Origin: Chaunax sp. Z400 | Lineage: Eukaryota; Chordata; Actinopteri; Lophiiformes; Chaunacidae | Direction of reading: 5' to 3' | DNA: 64,000 nucleotides | NCBI GenBank assembly: GCA_037577475.1 | Contig: CM075202.1 | Span: 24,391,229-24,455,228, forward strand | Shown: piece after piece, positions 26,092 through 35,335 of the stretch | Layout of the letters: the number at the start of each line of letters is the position of its first letter | Position numbering within the stretch: the first letter of the stretch is position 1 | The notes under the pieces: generated by a model | Seen by the model: only the letters and a program-made list of their open reading frames with translations | What the model was told of the DNA's origin: nothing | Database searches by the model: none | Position numbers and translations under genes: made by a program

Positions 26092-26096
26092 TAACT

Positions 26097-26113
26097 TGGT
26101 CCTTCGAGCCGGA
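26097..26113 (+). other. Primer binding site, tRNA-Tyr type
   Basis: TGGTCCTTCGAGCCGGA begins 5 bases after the LTR. Its complement ends TCGAAGGACCA, as the vertebrate tRNA-Tyr(GUA) acceptor and T-arm do, giving 17 matching bases. Confidence 0.8.
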
Positions 26114-26394
26114 TGCCAACATATCCGAAGTCCTGATGTAGCAGCGCGAGGCAATCGAAGACTGTGCACAGCCCGTGGAACTAGGTTCACGGAGAAAGAC
26201 CGCCGTAGTGAATTCTGCGTCGGCCGATTGACCGGGCTTTGTTCTCAGGACCGGGTTGAAGGCATCCGAACTTTTGTTAAGGAACCACTAAGGAGATCGC
26301 AGGTATGACACTGTTTTGTTAAAATCCAGAGATAGAGTTCTGGTTGTTTACTGTCTCGTTGTAACAGGGGCCGAGGGTCACTGTAGAGATAAAA

Positions 26395-26764
26395 GGGTTA
26401 GAGTCCCTGTCCAGGGTTAGAGTCCCTGTCCTTACCTGAAGGGTTAGAGTCCCTGTCCAGGGTTAGAGTCCCTGTCCTTACCTGAAGGGTTAGAGTCCCT
26501 GTCCAGGGTTAGAGTCCCTGTCCTTACCTGAAGGGTTAGAGTCCCTGTCCAGGGTTAGAGTCCCTGTCCTTACCTGAAGGGTTAGAGTCCCTGTCCAGGG
26601 TTAGAGTCCCTGTCCTTACCTGAAGGGTTAGAGTCCCTGTCCAGGGTTAGAGTCCCTGTCCTTACCTGAAGGGTTAGAGTCCCTGTCCAGGGTTAGAGTC
26701 CCTGTCCTTACCTGAAGGGTTAGAGTCCCTGTCCAGGGTTAGAGTCCCTGTCCTTACTTGAAGT
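26395..26764 (+). repeat. 46-bp tandem repeat in the ERV leader
   Basis: About eight copies of a 46-bp unit built from two GGGTTAGAGTCCCTGTCC motifs plus TTACCTGAA. The motif GTTAGAGTCCC recurs about every 18-28 bp. It lies between the primer site and gag, where packaging and splice signals usually lie. Confidence 0.95.
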
Positions 26765-26769
26765 AAACA

Positions 26770-27027
26770 AATGCATGAGTGAATGGAGTGAATTCAGTTG
26801 AAGCAGCGGACAGTTGGAAACCTCACGGTGTCAACGCAAAACTGTCGTCTGTTGAAGTAAACTGAAGTTCATCTCATTAGGAGATTAAGTGAGAACTGTG
26901 TGAGTGAAATGCATGAGTAAATGGAGTGAATTCAGTTGAAGCAGCGGACAGTTGGAAACCTCACGGTGTCAACGTAAAACTGTCGTCTGTTGAAGTAAAC
27001 TGAAGTTCATCTCATTAGGAGATTAGG
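26770..27027 (+). repeat. Direct repeat in the ERV leader
   Basis: Two copies (about 26770-26890 and 26909-27027) beginning ATGCATGAGT and containing GCAGCGGACAGTTGGAAACC, with few differences. 27028-27567 is leader without an ORF. Confidence 0.85.
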
Positions 27028-27567
27028 TGAGAAGAACAAAGAGTCTAAAACGCTTTTCTCTCTCGGGATAGAACCCCCAGAGTAAGACCGGATCGGACAA
27101 CAGGTCTGACCTAGAAGCTTGTCTTACTGAGAGTGGATTGTGGTCCATAGAGAAATTCTCTTGTGTTCTGATCGCGCTTTGTAACCTATGACTGATAGAT
27201 TGAAAATGAACAATTGTTGAAAAATATAAACTCTATAAATAATTTGATAATTATTCTAAATAGAGCATAGTATTCTAGTATATTGTTCCAAAGTTTGGGA
27301 ATTTTCACATTATTAGAAATATTAAAAATAATTCAAAAAAAAAAGAAAAGAGAAAGTTAATAAAATTTCTCCTATACCTGAAAGCAGAAGCCTGATAGAG
27401 AAATAGTGGGCAGGATGCAAGTCTAGTGGACGCACTAGCAGGCATCAAGCATTAAATAATACACGAATAGTCTGAGAAAATAACGACCATTGTCCGGACA
27501 ATAATTATACTAGTAGTAGTGTATTCATTGGTATTTATATAATATCAAATAACGGAAGAGTAAAATC

Positions 27568-29136
27568 ATGGGTAGCGGGAACAGTAAAAACGTTGAAGTA
27601 TCCGGGGATGTTAAGTACATGATCCAACAATATCCTGGATCAGACAAATATGTTAAAAAGTGGATGACAAAACATGACTTTGACGGAAAGTTAAGTGTGC
27701 CAAGTTGTACGGCACTAGTCCAGGTACTACGGTTAAAAAATCAGACAAAGAATAAAAAGACTGACGGTACAGAACTACAGCATGCCAGAAAATGGTTGGC
27801 TGAAGCACATAAACGAAAAAATGGCCAGAAAAAGACTGAAATAGAAAAGACTAATCTTTGCACAGTGGCCAGAACTGAGGACAATGAGTCTGCGGTAACA
27901 AAGGCCAGACCGGCCTCTCAGCAGCTTCCTCAGGAGCATGCACGAGACCCCATTACAGGGTCTCCTCCATCCTACAACACTGTACGCTCCCCAGCGTCGG
28001 CCCCCCTCTACCCGCAATTGACAGAATTGGGAGCCGCCGCTGGAACGAGTTATACACCTCCAATGACCAGGTCAAAACAGACATCAAAATTAAATTGGAG
28101 GAGCACTTTAGGAGGACTGCTTAGTCCATCACAGACTGTGACTGAAATAGACCTTAACAACTGTGACGCTTATCCCTTAATACAAGTACCAAACCCACAG
28201 GCAGGACAGGACGATGGACATAACGGTGTTTTTCCCCCAACCATGTTAGTTTACAGAACATGGACCCAGGAAGATGTAAAAAAAGCCGTAGAAGGCGTGA
28301 CATCATACAAAACAGACGCTGAAAAATTCTGTCAAGACATGATACAAGTACAACGTGCTTACAATTTAAATGGGGCGGAGACACAACAGGTGTTCATGAC
28401 TGCATTACAAATGGACTGGGTAAGAGTGAGAGGTGACTGGAACCCCATGGACGGTGCTGCTCCACCCCAACCGCTAGCATATGATGGCCTGCTGTTAAGA
28501 ACCAGAACCACAGAATTATGTAACCGTATACGGGAGGTTTTCAGAAGGAGAGCTGATTATGGGAAAATTGGTCAGTGTAAACAGGGACCAGGAGAGACAG
28601 TCGTAGAATTCAGAGTAAGGTTTGAGCAGGTATTCCAAGAGAACAGTGGACTGCAGGAAGATAATAATGTTGATGGAGCATACCAACAACAATTAAAACA
28701 AGCCCTATTACTGGGATTAAGGACAGAAATACAACAGTGGGTCAAGAAGCACTATATTAATTTGACCTCAGGAACCCTTGCAGAGTTCATGAATCATGCC
28801 ATCCATGCAGAAAAGGTAGCTACAGACAAAAAGGTAGAAAAAGAAAAGAGAGCAAAGAAAGAAGCAGGTGCATTCTGGCAGGATTTTGCAGGTAGAGTGG
28901 CTGGAAGCAGTGATACGTTCTATGAAGGACAGGAAAGCAGAGGAAAATGGAAAGGGAAAGGTGGCTATAGACAGGATGACTGGAGAGGGAAAGCAAAGGG
29001 AAATCAGAAAGGAAGGAAAGACAGGGATAGACGCTACAACTGTGATGACAGGGATAAATGCCACAACTGTGGTGAGCATGGACATTGGGCCAGAGAGTGC
29101 CCAGAGGGAAAGAGAAGGAGGGAAAGAGAAGATTGA
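27568..29136 (+). CDS. gag: ERV Gag polyprotein
   Basis: 522 codons. It starts MGSGNS, a glycine at position 2 fit for N-myristoylation and membrane targeting of the matrix part. A Pro/Ser-rich stretch at about 125-165 contains PPSY, a possible late-budding motif. The capsid-like region (about 215-420) includes TWTQEDVKKAVEGV and a C-terminal part with the FRVRFEQVFQ wording. A basic Lys/Arg/Gly-rich nucleocapsid ends with one zinc knuckle C498-x2-C501-x4-H506-x4-C511. It assembles the particle and binds genomic RNA. The stop is UGA followed by CUAG, the known strong readthrough context, and the protease frame follows without a shift, as in gammaretroviral gag-pol (where the stop is usually UAG). 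The ATG at 27568 is chosen for the MG start and complete domain order. Confidence 0.93.
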   Translation: MGSGNSKNVEVSGDVKYMIQQYPGSDKYVKKWMTKHDFDGKLSVPSCTALVQVLRLKNQTKNKKTDGTELQHARKWLAEAHKRKNGQKKTEIEKTNLCTVARTEDNESAVTKARPASQQLPQEHARDPITGSPPSYNTVRSPASAPLYPQLTELGAAAGTSYTPPMTRSKQTSKLNWRSTLGGLLSPSQTVTEIDLNNCDAYPLIQVPNPQAGQDDGHNGVFPPTMLVYRTWTQEDVKKAVEGVTSYKTDAEKFCQDMIQVQRAYNLNGAETQQVFMTALQMDWVRVRGDWNPMDGAAPPQPLAYDGLLLRTRTTELCNRIREVFRRRADYGKIGQCKQGPGETVVEFRVRFEQVFQENSGLQEDNNVDGAYQQQLKQALLLGLRTEIQQWVKKHYINLTSGTLAEFMNHAIHAEKVATDKKVEKEKRAKKEAGAFWQDFAGRVAGSSDTFYEGQESRGKWKGKGGYRQDDWRGKAKGNQKGRKDRDRRYNCDDRDKCHNCGEHGHWARECPEGKRRRERED

Positions 29137-30168
29137 CTAGATGGTAGCGAAACAAACAGTGCATGGGAAAAATTGGGAAGTGACTGGGAGGGTTCGTATA
29201 AAAAACACCCTGTAGGAGATGACTCAGAAGAACAAGGAGAGATAATTTGTGATGAATTTTTAGATCTGGAAGACCTTTTCAAAAGCCACACAAACCACAA
29301 ACCAGAAATAACTCTCTATGTAAATGGAAAACCAATGATCTTCCTATGTGACTCAGGAGCTTGTAAAACAGTGCTGAGACAATGTGAAGGAATTACACCA
29401 TCAAAAGAGCACATCATAGTCAGATCAGCAAATGGGGAAGTAGAGATAAAGAAATTAACCTGTCCCATATGGATAGAAAATCCCAAAACAGGTGATAGAG
29501 CATGTGCTTCAATGGTGATGGCGTTGAATTGTCCCTTTAACCTTTTGGGGAGGGACATCATGCAGAAATTAAAGATTGGCATTTTCCCCTCCCGAGATGG
29601 AGGAATGAAGGCTAGACGATGTAGTGAGGCAGAAATAATGGTGCATAACAGCCCTGACGATCCCCATTACTACTGGACACTTGATTTACCATCTAACGAT
29701 CCTGTAAACACTAGCCAACAACTAATGAAAGAAGTTAGAGCTAGAGTCGCTACTACTGCTGATTTCATGAAGCCAGAGGAACTACATGTCACATTAAGAT
29801 ATAAACAAGTTCCTGGACCAGACCATCCCTATGATAAATTGGTCAAGAGGCTGGGTCCCCAGAAATGTGTACTCACTAAGCTCTATTGGCATAAAAATAC
29901 TAGCTTCTGCAGCGCAACTGTAACAGAGGCTGCTGCGAAACTAATGAACTGGGGTGCCAAACCACATGTTTCTTGTTCAAAGGACGAGAACGGCAGGTGG
30001 AAAGACATAAGACATTGTGTTGTGCAAACTGAGAATGTGACAGATTGGGAACCTGAGGGTGAAAGTGGTATTTATACCAGCAAAAGTACAAAATTCAAAA
30101 TGAAGAAACTAAATTGGGTTGTCACCACCCATCCAACCACCCACCTGATCGACAAAAATAACAGCTGA
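29137..30168 (+). CDS. pro: ERV protease plus 2H-phosphoesterase-like domain
   Basis: Same frame as gag, entered by readthrough of the UGA at 29134; no initiator Met is needed. Numbering from the TTG at 29173, a retropepsin covers about 44-140: catalytic FLCDSGACKT (D60-S61-G62) and NLLGRDIMQKL at 123-133. It cleaves the polyproteins as a dimer. After it, residues about 165-290 form an extra domain absent from standard retroviruses: a strand HYYWTLDL, a helix, then LHVTLRYK (H205-x-T207) and, 60 residues on, KPHVSCS (H265-x-S267). Paired HxT/HxS motifs, each ending a strand, are the signature of the 2H phosphoesterase fold (LigT, AKAP7, viral 2',5'-phosphodiesterases). The assignment is from motifs alone. 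The segment ends at a UGA (30166), after which the frame continues to RT. Confidence 0.8.
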   Translation, partial: LDGSETNSAWEKLGSDWEGSYKKHPVGDDSEEQGEIICDEFLDLEDLFKSHTNHKPEITLYVNGKPMIFLCDSGACKTVLRQCEGITPSKEHIIVRSANGEVEIKKLTCPIWIENPKTGDRACASMVMALNCPFNLLGRDIMQKLKIGIFPSRDGGMKARRCSEAEIMVHNSPDDPHYYWTLDLPSNDPVNTSQQLMKEVRARVATTADFMKPEELHVTLRYKQVPGPDHPYDKLVKRLGPQKCVLTKLYWHKNTSFCSATVTEAAAKLMNWGAKPHVSCSKDENGRWKDIRHCVVQTENVTDWEPEGESGIYTSKSTKFKMKKLNWVVTTHPTTHLIDKNNS

Positions 30169-32253
30169 TCAGATCACTTTCTCACTGTAGAGGAAGAAAG
30201 TGAGCTTGAAAGTCTCCCAGAGACATTGTGGTCCAGAGGAGCTGCTGATGCAGGACTAATAATTAATTGTCCACCTGTGATAATAAAAGGAAAAAATGAG
30301 TACAGACCTAGAGTTAAACAGTATCCCCTAAAACCAGATGCAATAGCAGGCATAGAACCAGTAATAAAAGACCTGCTAAAATCAGGCGTACTAATTCCGT
30401 GCCCTGACTCACCATGCAACACACCTATCTTCCCTGTAAAGAAAGCAGCGCCATCAACTGGATGGAGGATGGTTCAGGACTTAAGGCCAGTAAATGAAGC
30501 TGTAATTCAGCGTGCGCCTAATGTTCCTGACCCACACACACTATTAAATAGTATGTGACCAAAATCGAAATATTTCTCTGTAATAGACTTGAGCAATGCC
30601 TTCTTCTCTGTTCCTCTCCACCCTGATAGTCAATATTGGTTTGCATTCACATACAAAGGACAAAGGTATACCTACACTAGGTTACCTCAGGGTTACTGTG
30701 AGAGTCCAACTATATATTCTGAAGCAATATCAAATTGCTTAGCAATGTTTGAACCTCCAGGAGGCAGCCAAATTCTAGTTTATGTTGATGACATTCTTAT
30801 AGCCTCAAAAGATGAAAAATCATGTAAAATAGACACTCTAGCCTTATTGCAACATCTAGCAAACACAGGAAACAAAGTCAGTAAGAACAAACTACAGCTG
30901 TGGAAAAAAGACGTCAAATATCTAGGACACACCCTCACTAGTGAGGGAAGGAAGATAAATGAAGACAGAAAAGCAGCTATTCTATCTGCACCACAGCCTA
31001 ACACAAAAAAACAAATGATGTCCTTTTTAGGACTATGTAACTACTGTAGGATGTGGGTTTCTAACTATGCAGAGATAGCCAGACCATTACAAGACATCAT
31101 ATATGCAGAGCCAATGGCGGCTAATGACAAGTTGAAATGGACAAAAGAAGCATTAGATGCTTTCTGTACATTAAAACAGACTTTGGCCAACACAACAGTT
31201 CTAGCATTACCAGATTATGGCAAACCTTTTGTGCAAACAGTAGACTGCAAAAATGGGTTCATGACATCAGTGTTGACACAGAAACATGGCAGTAAGATGA
31301 GACCTGTGGCATATTATTCATCTCAATTAGACCCTGTAGCAAGAGCAGCACCAGTGTGTGTGCAGGCAGTAATAGCAGCAGCTATGGCGGTACATGCCTC
31401 AGCGGAAGTGGTATTGTTTCACGAGGTGACACTATTAGTACCACATGCAGTTTCAGTACTGTTATTACAGTCAAAGATGACCTTCCTATCACCTGCACGA
31501 CACTTATCATGCCTAACTACTCTTATGTCTCAACCACATTTGAAACTAGAAAGATGCACAACATTGAACCCTGCCACGTTATTACCAACGATGGATGACG
31601 GGACCCCACATGACTGTTTAGACGTGACCACAAAAGTATTTAAGCTCAGACCTGACCTTGCAGATACTCCTTTAACTACTGGAACGACTGTATTTGTTGA
31701 TGGGTCAGCAAGGAAAGATGACAGTGGGAAAAACAGAGTAGGATATGCTATAACCACAGGAAAAAAAGAAATACTCCAGTCAGGGGCTTTACCAAGCCAA
31801 TACTCAGCACAAGCAGCTGAACTAGTAGCTTTGACTGAAGCATGCAAACTCTTTGAAAATAAACCTGTTACTATCTACACAGATAGCCAATATGCCTATG
31901 CAACCATACATGTATTTTGTGGTCAATGGAAAAACAGAGGTTTTAAAACCTCCACTGGAAAACCAGTAACACATGCTACACTTTTACAGGACCTGCTTGA
32001 AGCTGTGAAATTACCCTCTGCGGTAGCCATATGCAAATGTGAAGCACACACAAACAAGAAAGATCCAGTTTCATTAGGAAATGCTTTTGCTGATAAAGCT
32101 GCTAAAGCAGCAGCAATGATGAAAACTGTAGATTGTAACACACAAGAAATGACAGTAGACGTTCTGCAAGATATGCAAAACAATGCTCCGCAGACAGAGA
32201 AAAACCTATGGAAGACAAAAGGTGCAATACTGAAAGACAACACCTACATATGA
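30169..32253 (+). pseudogene. pol: ERV reverse transcriptase and RNase H, internal UGA
   Basis: Continues the gag-pro frame. RT starts in 30226-30558 with the fingers wording (PVIKDLLKSGVLIPC, WRMVQDLRPVNEAV), is broken by a UGA at 30556, then resumes with the catalytic VIDLSNAFFSVPLHPDS and QILVYVDDILIAS (YVDD). Connection wording LNPATLLP..DGTPHDCLD is typical of class I. RNase H shows VFVDGSARKDD, QAAELVALTEA, YTDSQYAYA and GNAFADKAA, so all acidic residues are present. It copies viral RNA into DNA and removes the RNA strand. A second UGA at 32251 separates it from integrase. There are no frameshifts. As written the frame cannot give full-length Pol without passing three stops after protease; whether these are lesions or recoded is unresolved. 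Confidence 0.88.
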
Positions 32254-33291
32254 CCTGAGGGGAAACCTATTCTCCCTAAATCCATGTTCAAATGGGCTGC
32301 TATATTGAGCCATGGGCAATGCCATGTCTCAACAGGAGGGATGGTGGGGCTAGTACAACAATATTACACAGCTTATGGATTTAATCTCTATTCAAAAATT
32401 TTTTGTAAACAATGTGTAACGTGCCTTAAGCACAATCCTCAAGGTAACATGAGACCAAAGAGAGGACAGTTTCCAAATCCACCACATCCATTTCACACAA
32501 TACACATGGACTTCATTGAACTGAACAAATGCAAAGGGTTGAAGTACTGTTTAGTGATCATAGATGCATTCTCTAAATGGGTTGAACTATTTCCAAGTGC
32601 AAGCCCGGATGCACTGACAGTAGCTAAAGCACTATGCAAAAGAATAATACCAACACATGGAATTCCACAGATCATTAGGAGTGATAATGGAACACATTTT
32701 GTTAATGAAGTGATTAAGAAAATAGGTCTAAACTTAGGAATAGATCTAAAACACCATTGTAGTTATCATCCACAAAGTGCAGGACTAGTTGAAAGAACAA
32801 ATGGTACAGTTAAATCTAAACTGAAGAAATGCATGGACGAAACAGGCAGGGCCTGGCCCGACTGTGTTGACTTAGTACAACTCAGCATGCACATAACACC
32901 GACAGCAGGGAGCCAACTGACTCCCTTTGAGATTCTGTATGGAAGACCCTACAGACTACCTGATTTAGACCCAAACCAACAGCATTCAGGAGATGACGAT
33001 TTGACTTTAGCTGACTATATGAGGAAGACTCTAGTTAGCAGAGAAGCTCAAAGTGCTAACAATATGCCAGATACACCTTTTTCTCAACAGGAGGGTTCTG
33101 CCATCCAAGTTGGGGACTGGGTGTTCACAAAGGTGATAAAAAGAAAGTGCTGGTCCAGTCCGAGGTGGGAGGGTCCGTTCCAGGTGTTACTAACTACTCC
33201 CACGGCAGTCAAGGTAGCAGAAAGGCCCACCTGGATCCACCTCTCACACTGCAAAAAGAGGAACCTGGAAGGAGCAGAGTCCATCAGTTAG
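32254..33291 (+). CDS. pol: ERV integrase
   Basis: In frame with RT after the UGA at 32251. The N-terminal zinc-binding part has the HGQCH wording and CKQCVTC. The catalytic core has all three acidic residues: HMDFIEL, RSDNGTHF and SAGLVERTNG (D,D-35-E type). The C-terminal part includes VGDWVFTKV and a GPF motif (WEGPFQVLL) ahead of WIHLSHCKK, as in gammaretroviruses. It joins viral DNA to the host chromosome; the clean 5-bp target duplication of this element agrees with that activity. Ends at TAG 33289. An open frame starting at 33147 in another register is a shadow. Confidence 0.9.
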   Translation, partial: PEGKPILPKSMFKWAAILSHGQCHVSTGGMVGLVQQYYTAYGFNLYSKIFCKQCVTCLKHNPQGNMRPKRGQFPNPPHPFHTIHMDFIELNKCKGLKYCLVIIDAFSKWVELFPSASPDALTVAKALCKRIIPTHGIPQIIRSDNGTHFVNEVIKKIGLNLGIDLKHHCSYHPQSAGLVERTNGTVKSKLKKCMDETGRAWPDCVDLVQLSMHITPTAGSQLTPFEILYGRPYRLPDLDPNQQHSGDDDLTLADYMRKTLVSREAQSANNMPDTPFSQQEGSAIQVGDWVFTKVIKRKCWSSPRWEGPFQVLLTTPTAVKVAERPTWIHLSHCKKRNLEGAESIS

Positions 33292-33398
33292 GGAGGGGAA
33301 GTCTGACCGCAAGGAAGGGCAGGTGTGTAGATCCTGTTCATCCCCACGTCAGTGAAGCACTGGTACCTTCCCTAACCTTAGAGAACTCTCCACTCCTA

Positions 33399-33580
33399 CC
33401 ACACACACAGTTCCTAGACACTGTTAAAAAAAAAAAAAAAAATAGGAGGTGATGTGCTAGTAACCTCTCCCTCCAGAAGATAGGCCATAACCAACATACA
33501 CACAGTTCCTAGACACTGTTAAAATAATAGGAGGTGATGTGCTAGTAACCTCTCCCTCCAGAAGATAGGCCATAACCAAA
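33399..33580 (+). repeat. Direct repeat between pol and env
   Basis: Two copies of about 85-95 bp, each starting ACACACAGTTCCTAGACACT and ending GATAGGCCATAACC. They differ mainly in a run of about 18 A in the first where the second has AAAATA. Each holds AATAGGAGGTGATG. Non-coding. Confidence 0.9.
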
Positions 33581-33670
33581 ATCAGAGTGAGGTGAAACTA
33601 GCGCTCACTCTGCGACAAGGGGCGTGCCAAGCCCCCAACAGATGCACTCATACCACCCAACAGGACGAAC

Positions 33671-35218
33671 ATGGCGACACCTAAATGGTTACAGTGTGCT
33701 ATTCAGTGTTGGGTAATATGTTTAATCTTTGTGGTGCCCTTCCTCCTGGTATGGTATCTTTGGGAATCACAGGGGACAGATATCACAGGAAATGTCACAT
33801 TGTTTCGGGGCCCACGAGCCAAAGAAGGGTCCAATAGACGCAAATACTTGGATTGGTATTTTAAAGGGGCCAACGTATCCACATCTTATGACTTGAATCT
33901 GTGGTATAGGTATGCAAAGAACCTAGCTGAAGCTGCTAATAAAACCAACTGCTATGTTTGTACACGAATGCCTATAGCCACTAAAAATCCTCATGTTGTA
34001 CCTAAGCCTCATCATAATACTTCTGTTCTGTTCCCCAACATTTTGAATTCTGCAACCAACCCAGCACCTCTGAATCAAACCTATTGGTATAAAATCTCTG
34101 GTCCACCTCCAAATGTCGCTACTCTAAACTTTACCGATCTTCTGAGAACAAATAACACTGTTAACACTCCCATCTATGGTCCAATGCATGTCCCAGACGG
34201 TGTCAAGTTCGAATGTTATTATAACAACGACACCCTTCTGGCGAGTTCCAATAAACGGACCCCAATAGGAAGTGTAAGCACCGCTCACTGTTCATCCATA
34301 GTAACACCCTGCCTAAAGTTATCTAACGGCTTGTATAACTCAACTGGACTGCCCAGTGGGGTCCAGTGCTGTGACTACTTCACCGCCCCTGATGTAATGG
34401 GAACGATGCCCCAGACTAAGTTTGTTTGGATGTGTGGGTCGAATGCATTTTTAGCATTACCTGCAGGCTGGACTGGAACTTGTGCTCCAGTCGTCCCTAC
34501 TGATCATTCGTTCATAGTCTCAACTATGCAAATCAGGAGATCTAGGAGAAACGTCTGGGGTAAACATGACTCAGTGTGGGGAACAGATGTCCCAAAAGAT
34601 CATAAGTTATGGTCAGACGGAGACAAAGTGGTTCTGTCCCTGTTTCCATGGTTGGGGGTGGGCAAGGTGATGTTACAGATAGAGACGGTGAATTATGAGC
34701 TAGGCTCGTTCATTAATACCACACTCACAGCGTTTGGGGCCATTAAAGAGGAACTAACCGCCCTGAGACTAATGGAATTACAAGATAGAACTGTGTTGGA
34801 TCAGCTGACAGCAGCATCTGGGGGAGTGTGTGCTATGATTGGTACCTCATGTTGTACGTTCATTCCTGAAAATGACAAAAATGGAGGCATGATTCAACAG
34901 GCTATTGCAAATTTGACATCACTTAGAGATTCTATGGACAGCAATTATGTTAATGCAGGGGATTTTCTCTCATGGCTCTCATCGGGGACATGGTGGCAAA
35001 TTCTCCTGAAAGCACTAACTCCTGTGTTCGTCATTCTGGTTCTCTTCTGTGTCTTTACAACCTGTGTGATCCCATGCTTAAGAGTGATGGTTAACAGAAT
35101 GATAGGTGGAGCAGTGCAGAATGTTATGATGAGCAGTGAGTACCAAGCATTACTGACCGGAATTGATGATAACCATACAAATGCTGTTATAAAGTATGAG
35201 TATGATGACACTAACTAA
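33671..35218 (+). CDS. env: ERV envelope glycoprotein, gamma type, open
   Basis: 515 codons with no break. Residues about 13-31 are hydrophobic and serve as signal/anchor. The surface subunit carries CYVC (C94-x2-C97), the isomerase motif of gamma-type Env, and many NxT/S sites. A furin-type site RRSRR lies at 289-293. The transmembrane subunit has a hydrophobic fusion-peptide-like stretch at about 320-336, a heptad-rich helix, LQDRTVLDQL, and CAMIGTSCC (C387-x6-C394-C395) for the covalent link. The membrane span is about 445-467, followed by a 48-residue tail with EYQALL, a YxxL trafficking motif. It mediates receptor binding and fusion. ATG 33671 has a fair context (GAACATGG), and a likely splice acceptor CACCCAACAG lies just upstream. 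The roughly 27 residues between the furin site and the hydrophobic stretch are more than usual. Confidence 0.93.
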   Translation: MATPKWLQCAIQCWVICLIFVVPFLLVWYLWESQGTDITGNVTLFRGPRAKEGSNRRKYLDWYFKGANVSTSYDLNLWYRYAKNLAEAANKTNCYVCTRMPIATKNPHVVPKPHHNTSVLFPNILNSATNPAPLNQTYWYKISGPPPNVATLNFTDLLRTNNTVNTPIYGPMHVPDGVKFECYYNNDTLLASSNKRTPIGSVSTAHCSSIVTPCLKLSNGLYNSTGLPSGVQCCDYFTAPDVMGTMPQTKFVWMCGSNAFLALPAGWTGTCAPVVPTDHSFIVSTMQIRRSRRNVWGKHDSVWGTDVPKDHKLWSDGDKVVLSLFPWLGVGKVMLQIETVNYELGSFINTTLTAFGAIKEELTALRLMELQDRTVLDQLTAASGGVCAMIGTSCCTFIPENDKNGGMIQQAIANLTSLRDSMDSNYVNAGDFLSWLSSGTWWQILLKALTPVFVILVLFCVFTTCVIPCLRVMVNRMIGGAVQNVMMSSEYQALLTGIDDNHTNAVIKYEYDDTN

Positions 35219-35319
35219 CCTCCAAGTGTAAATTGAGTGAAGGTGTTATAAAAATGAAGATTTCACAGAAAACTGTAAAGAGATGTGTTATTGGATGTGA
35301 GACATGACATTCATCAATG

Positions 35320-35335
35320 ATAAACAGGAGGGATT
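35320..35335 (+). other. Polypurine tract
   Basis: AAACAGGAGGGA directly before the 3' LTR, the expected plus-strand primer. 35219-35319 is short non-coding sequence after env. Confidence 0.75.

Noticed and set aside
30166..32253. Selenocysteine decoding of the internal UGA codons
   Set aside because: No SECIS-like element was recognised, and one UGA lies in RT, where no selenoenzyme chemistry is expected.
27568..33291. APOBEC3-type hypermutation as source of the UGA codons
   Set aside because: That editing favours G followed by G or A on the plus strand; the bases after these UGAs are C, U, C and C, and fish are not known to have APOBEC3.
33147..33452. Small ORF overlapping the end of integrase as an accessory gene
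   Set aside because: Shadow frame of integrase running into the spacer and its A-tract; no recognisable content.
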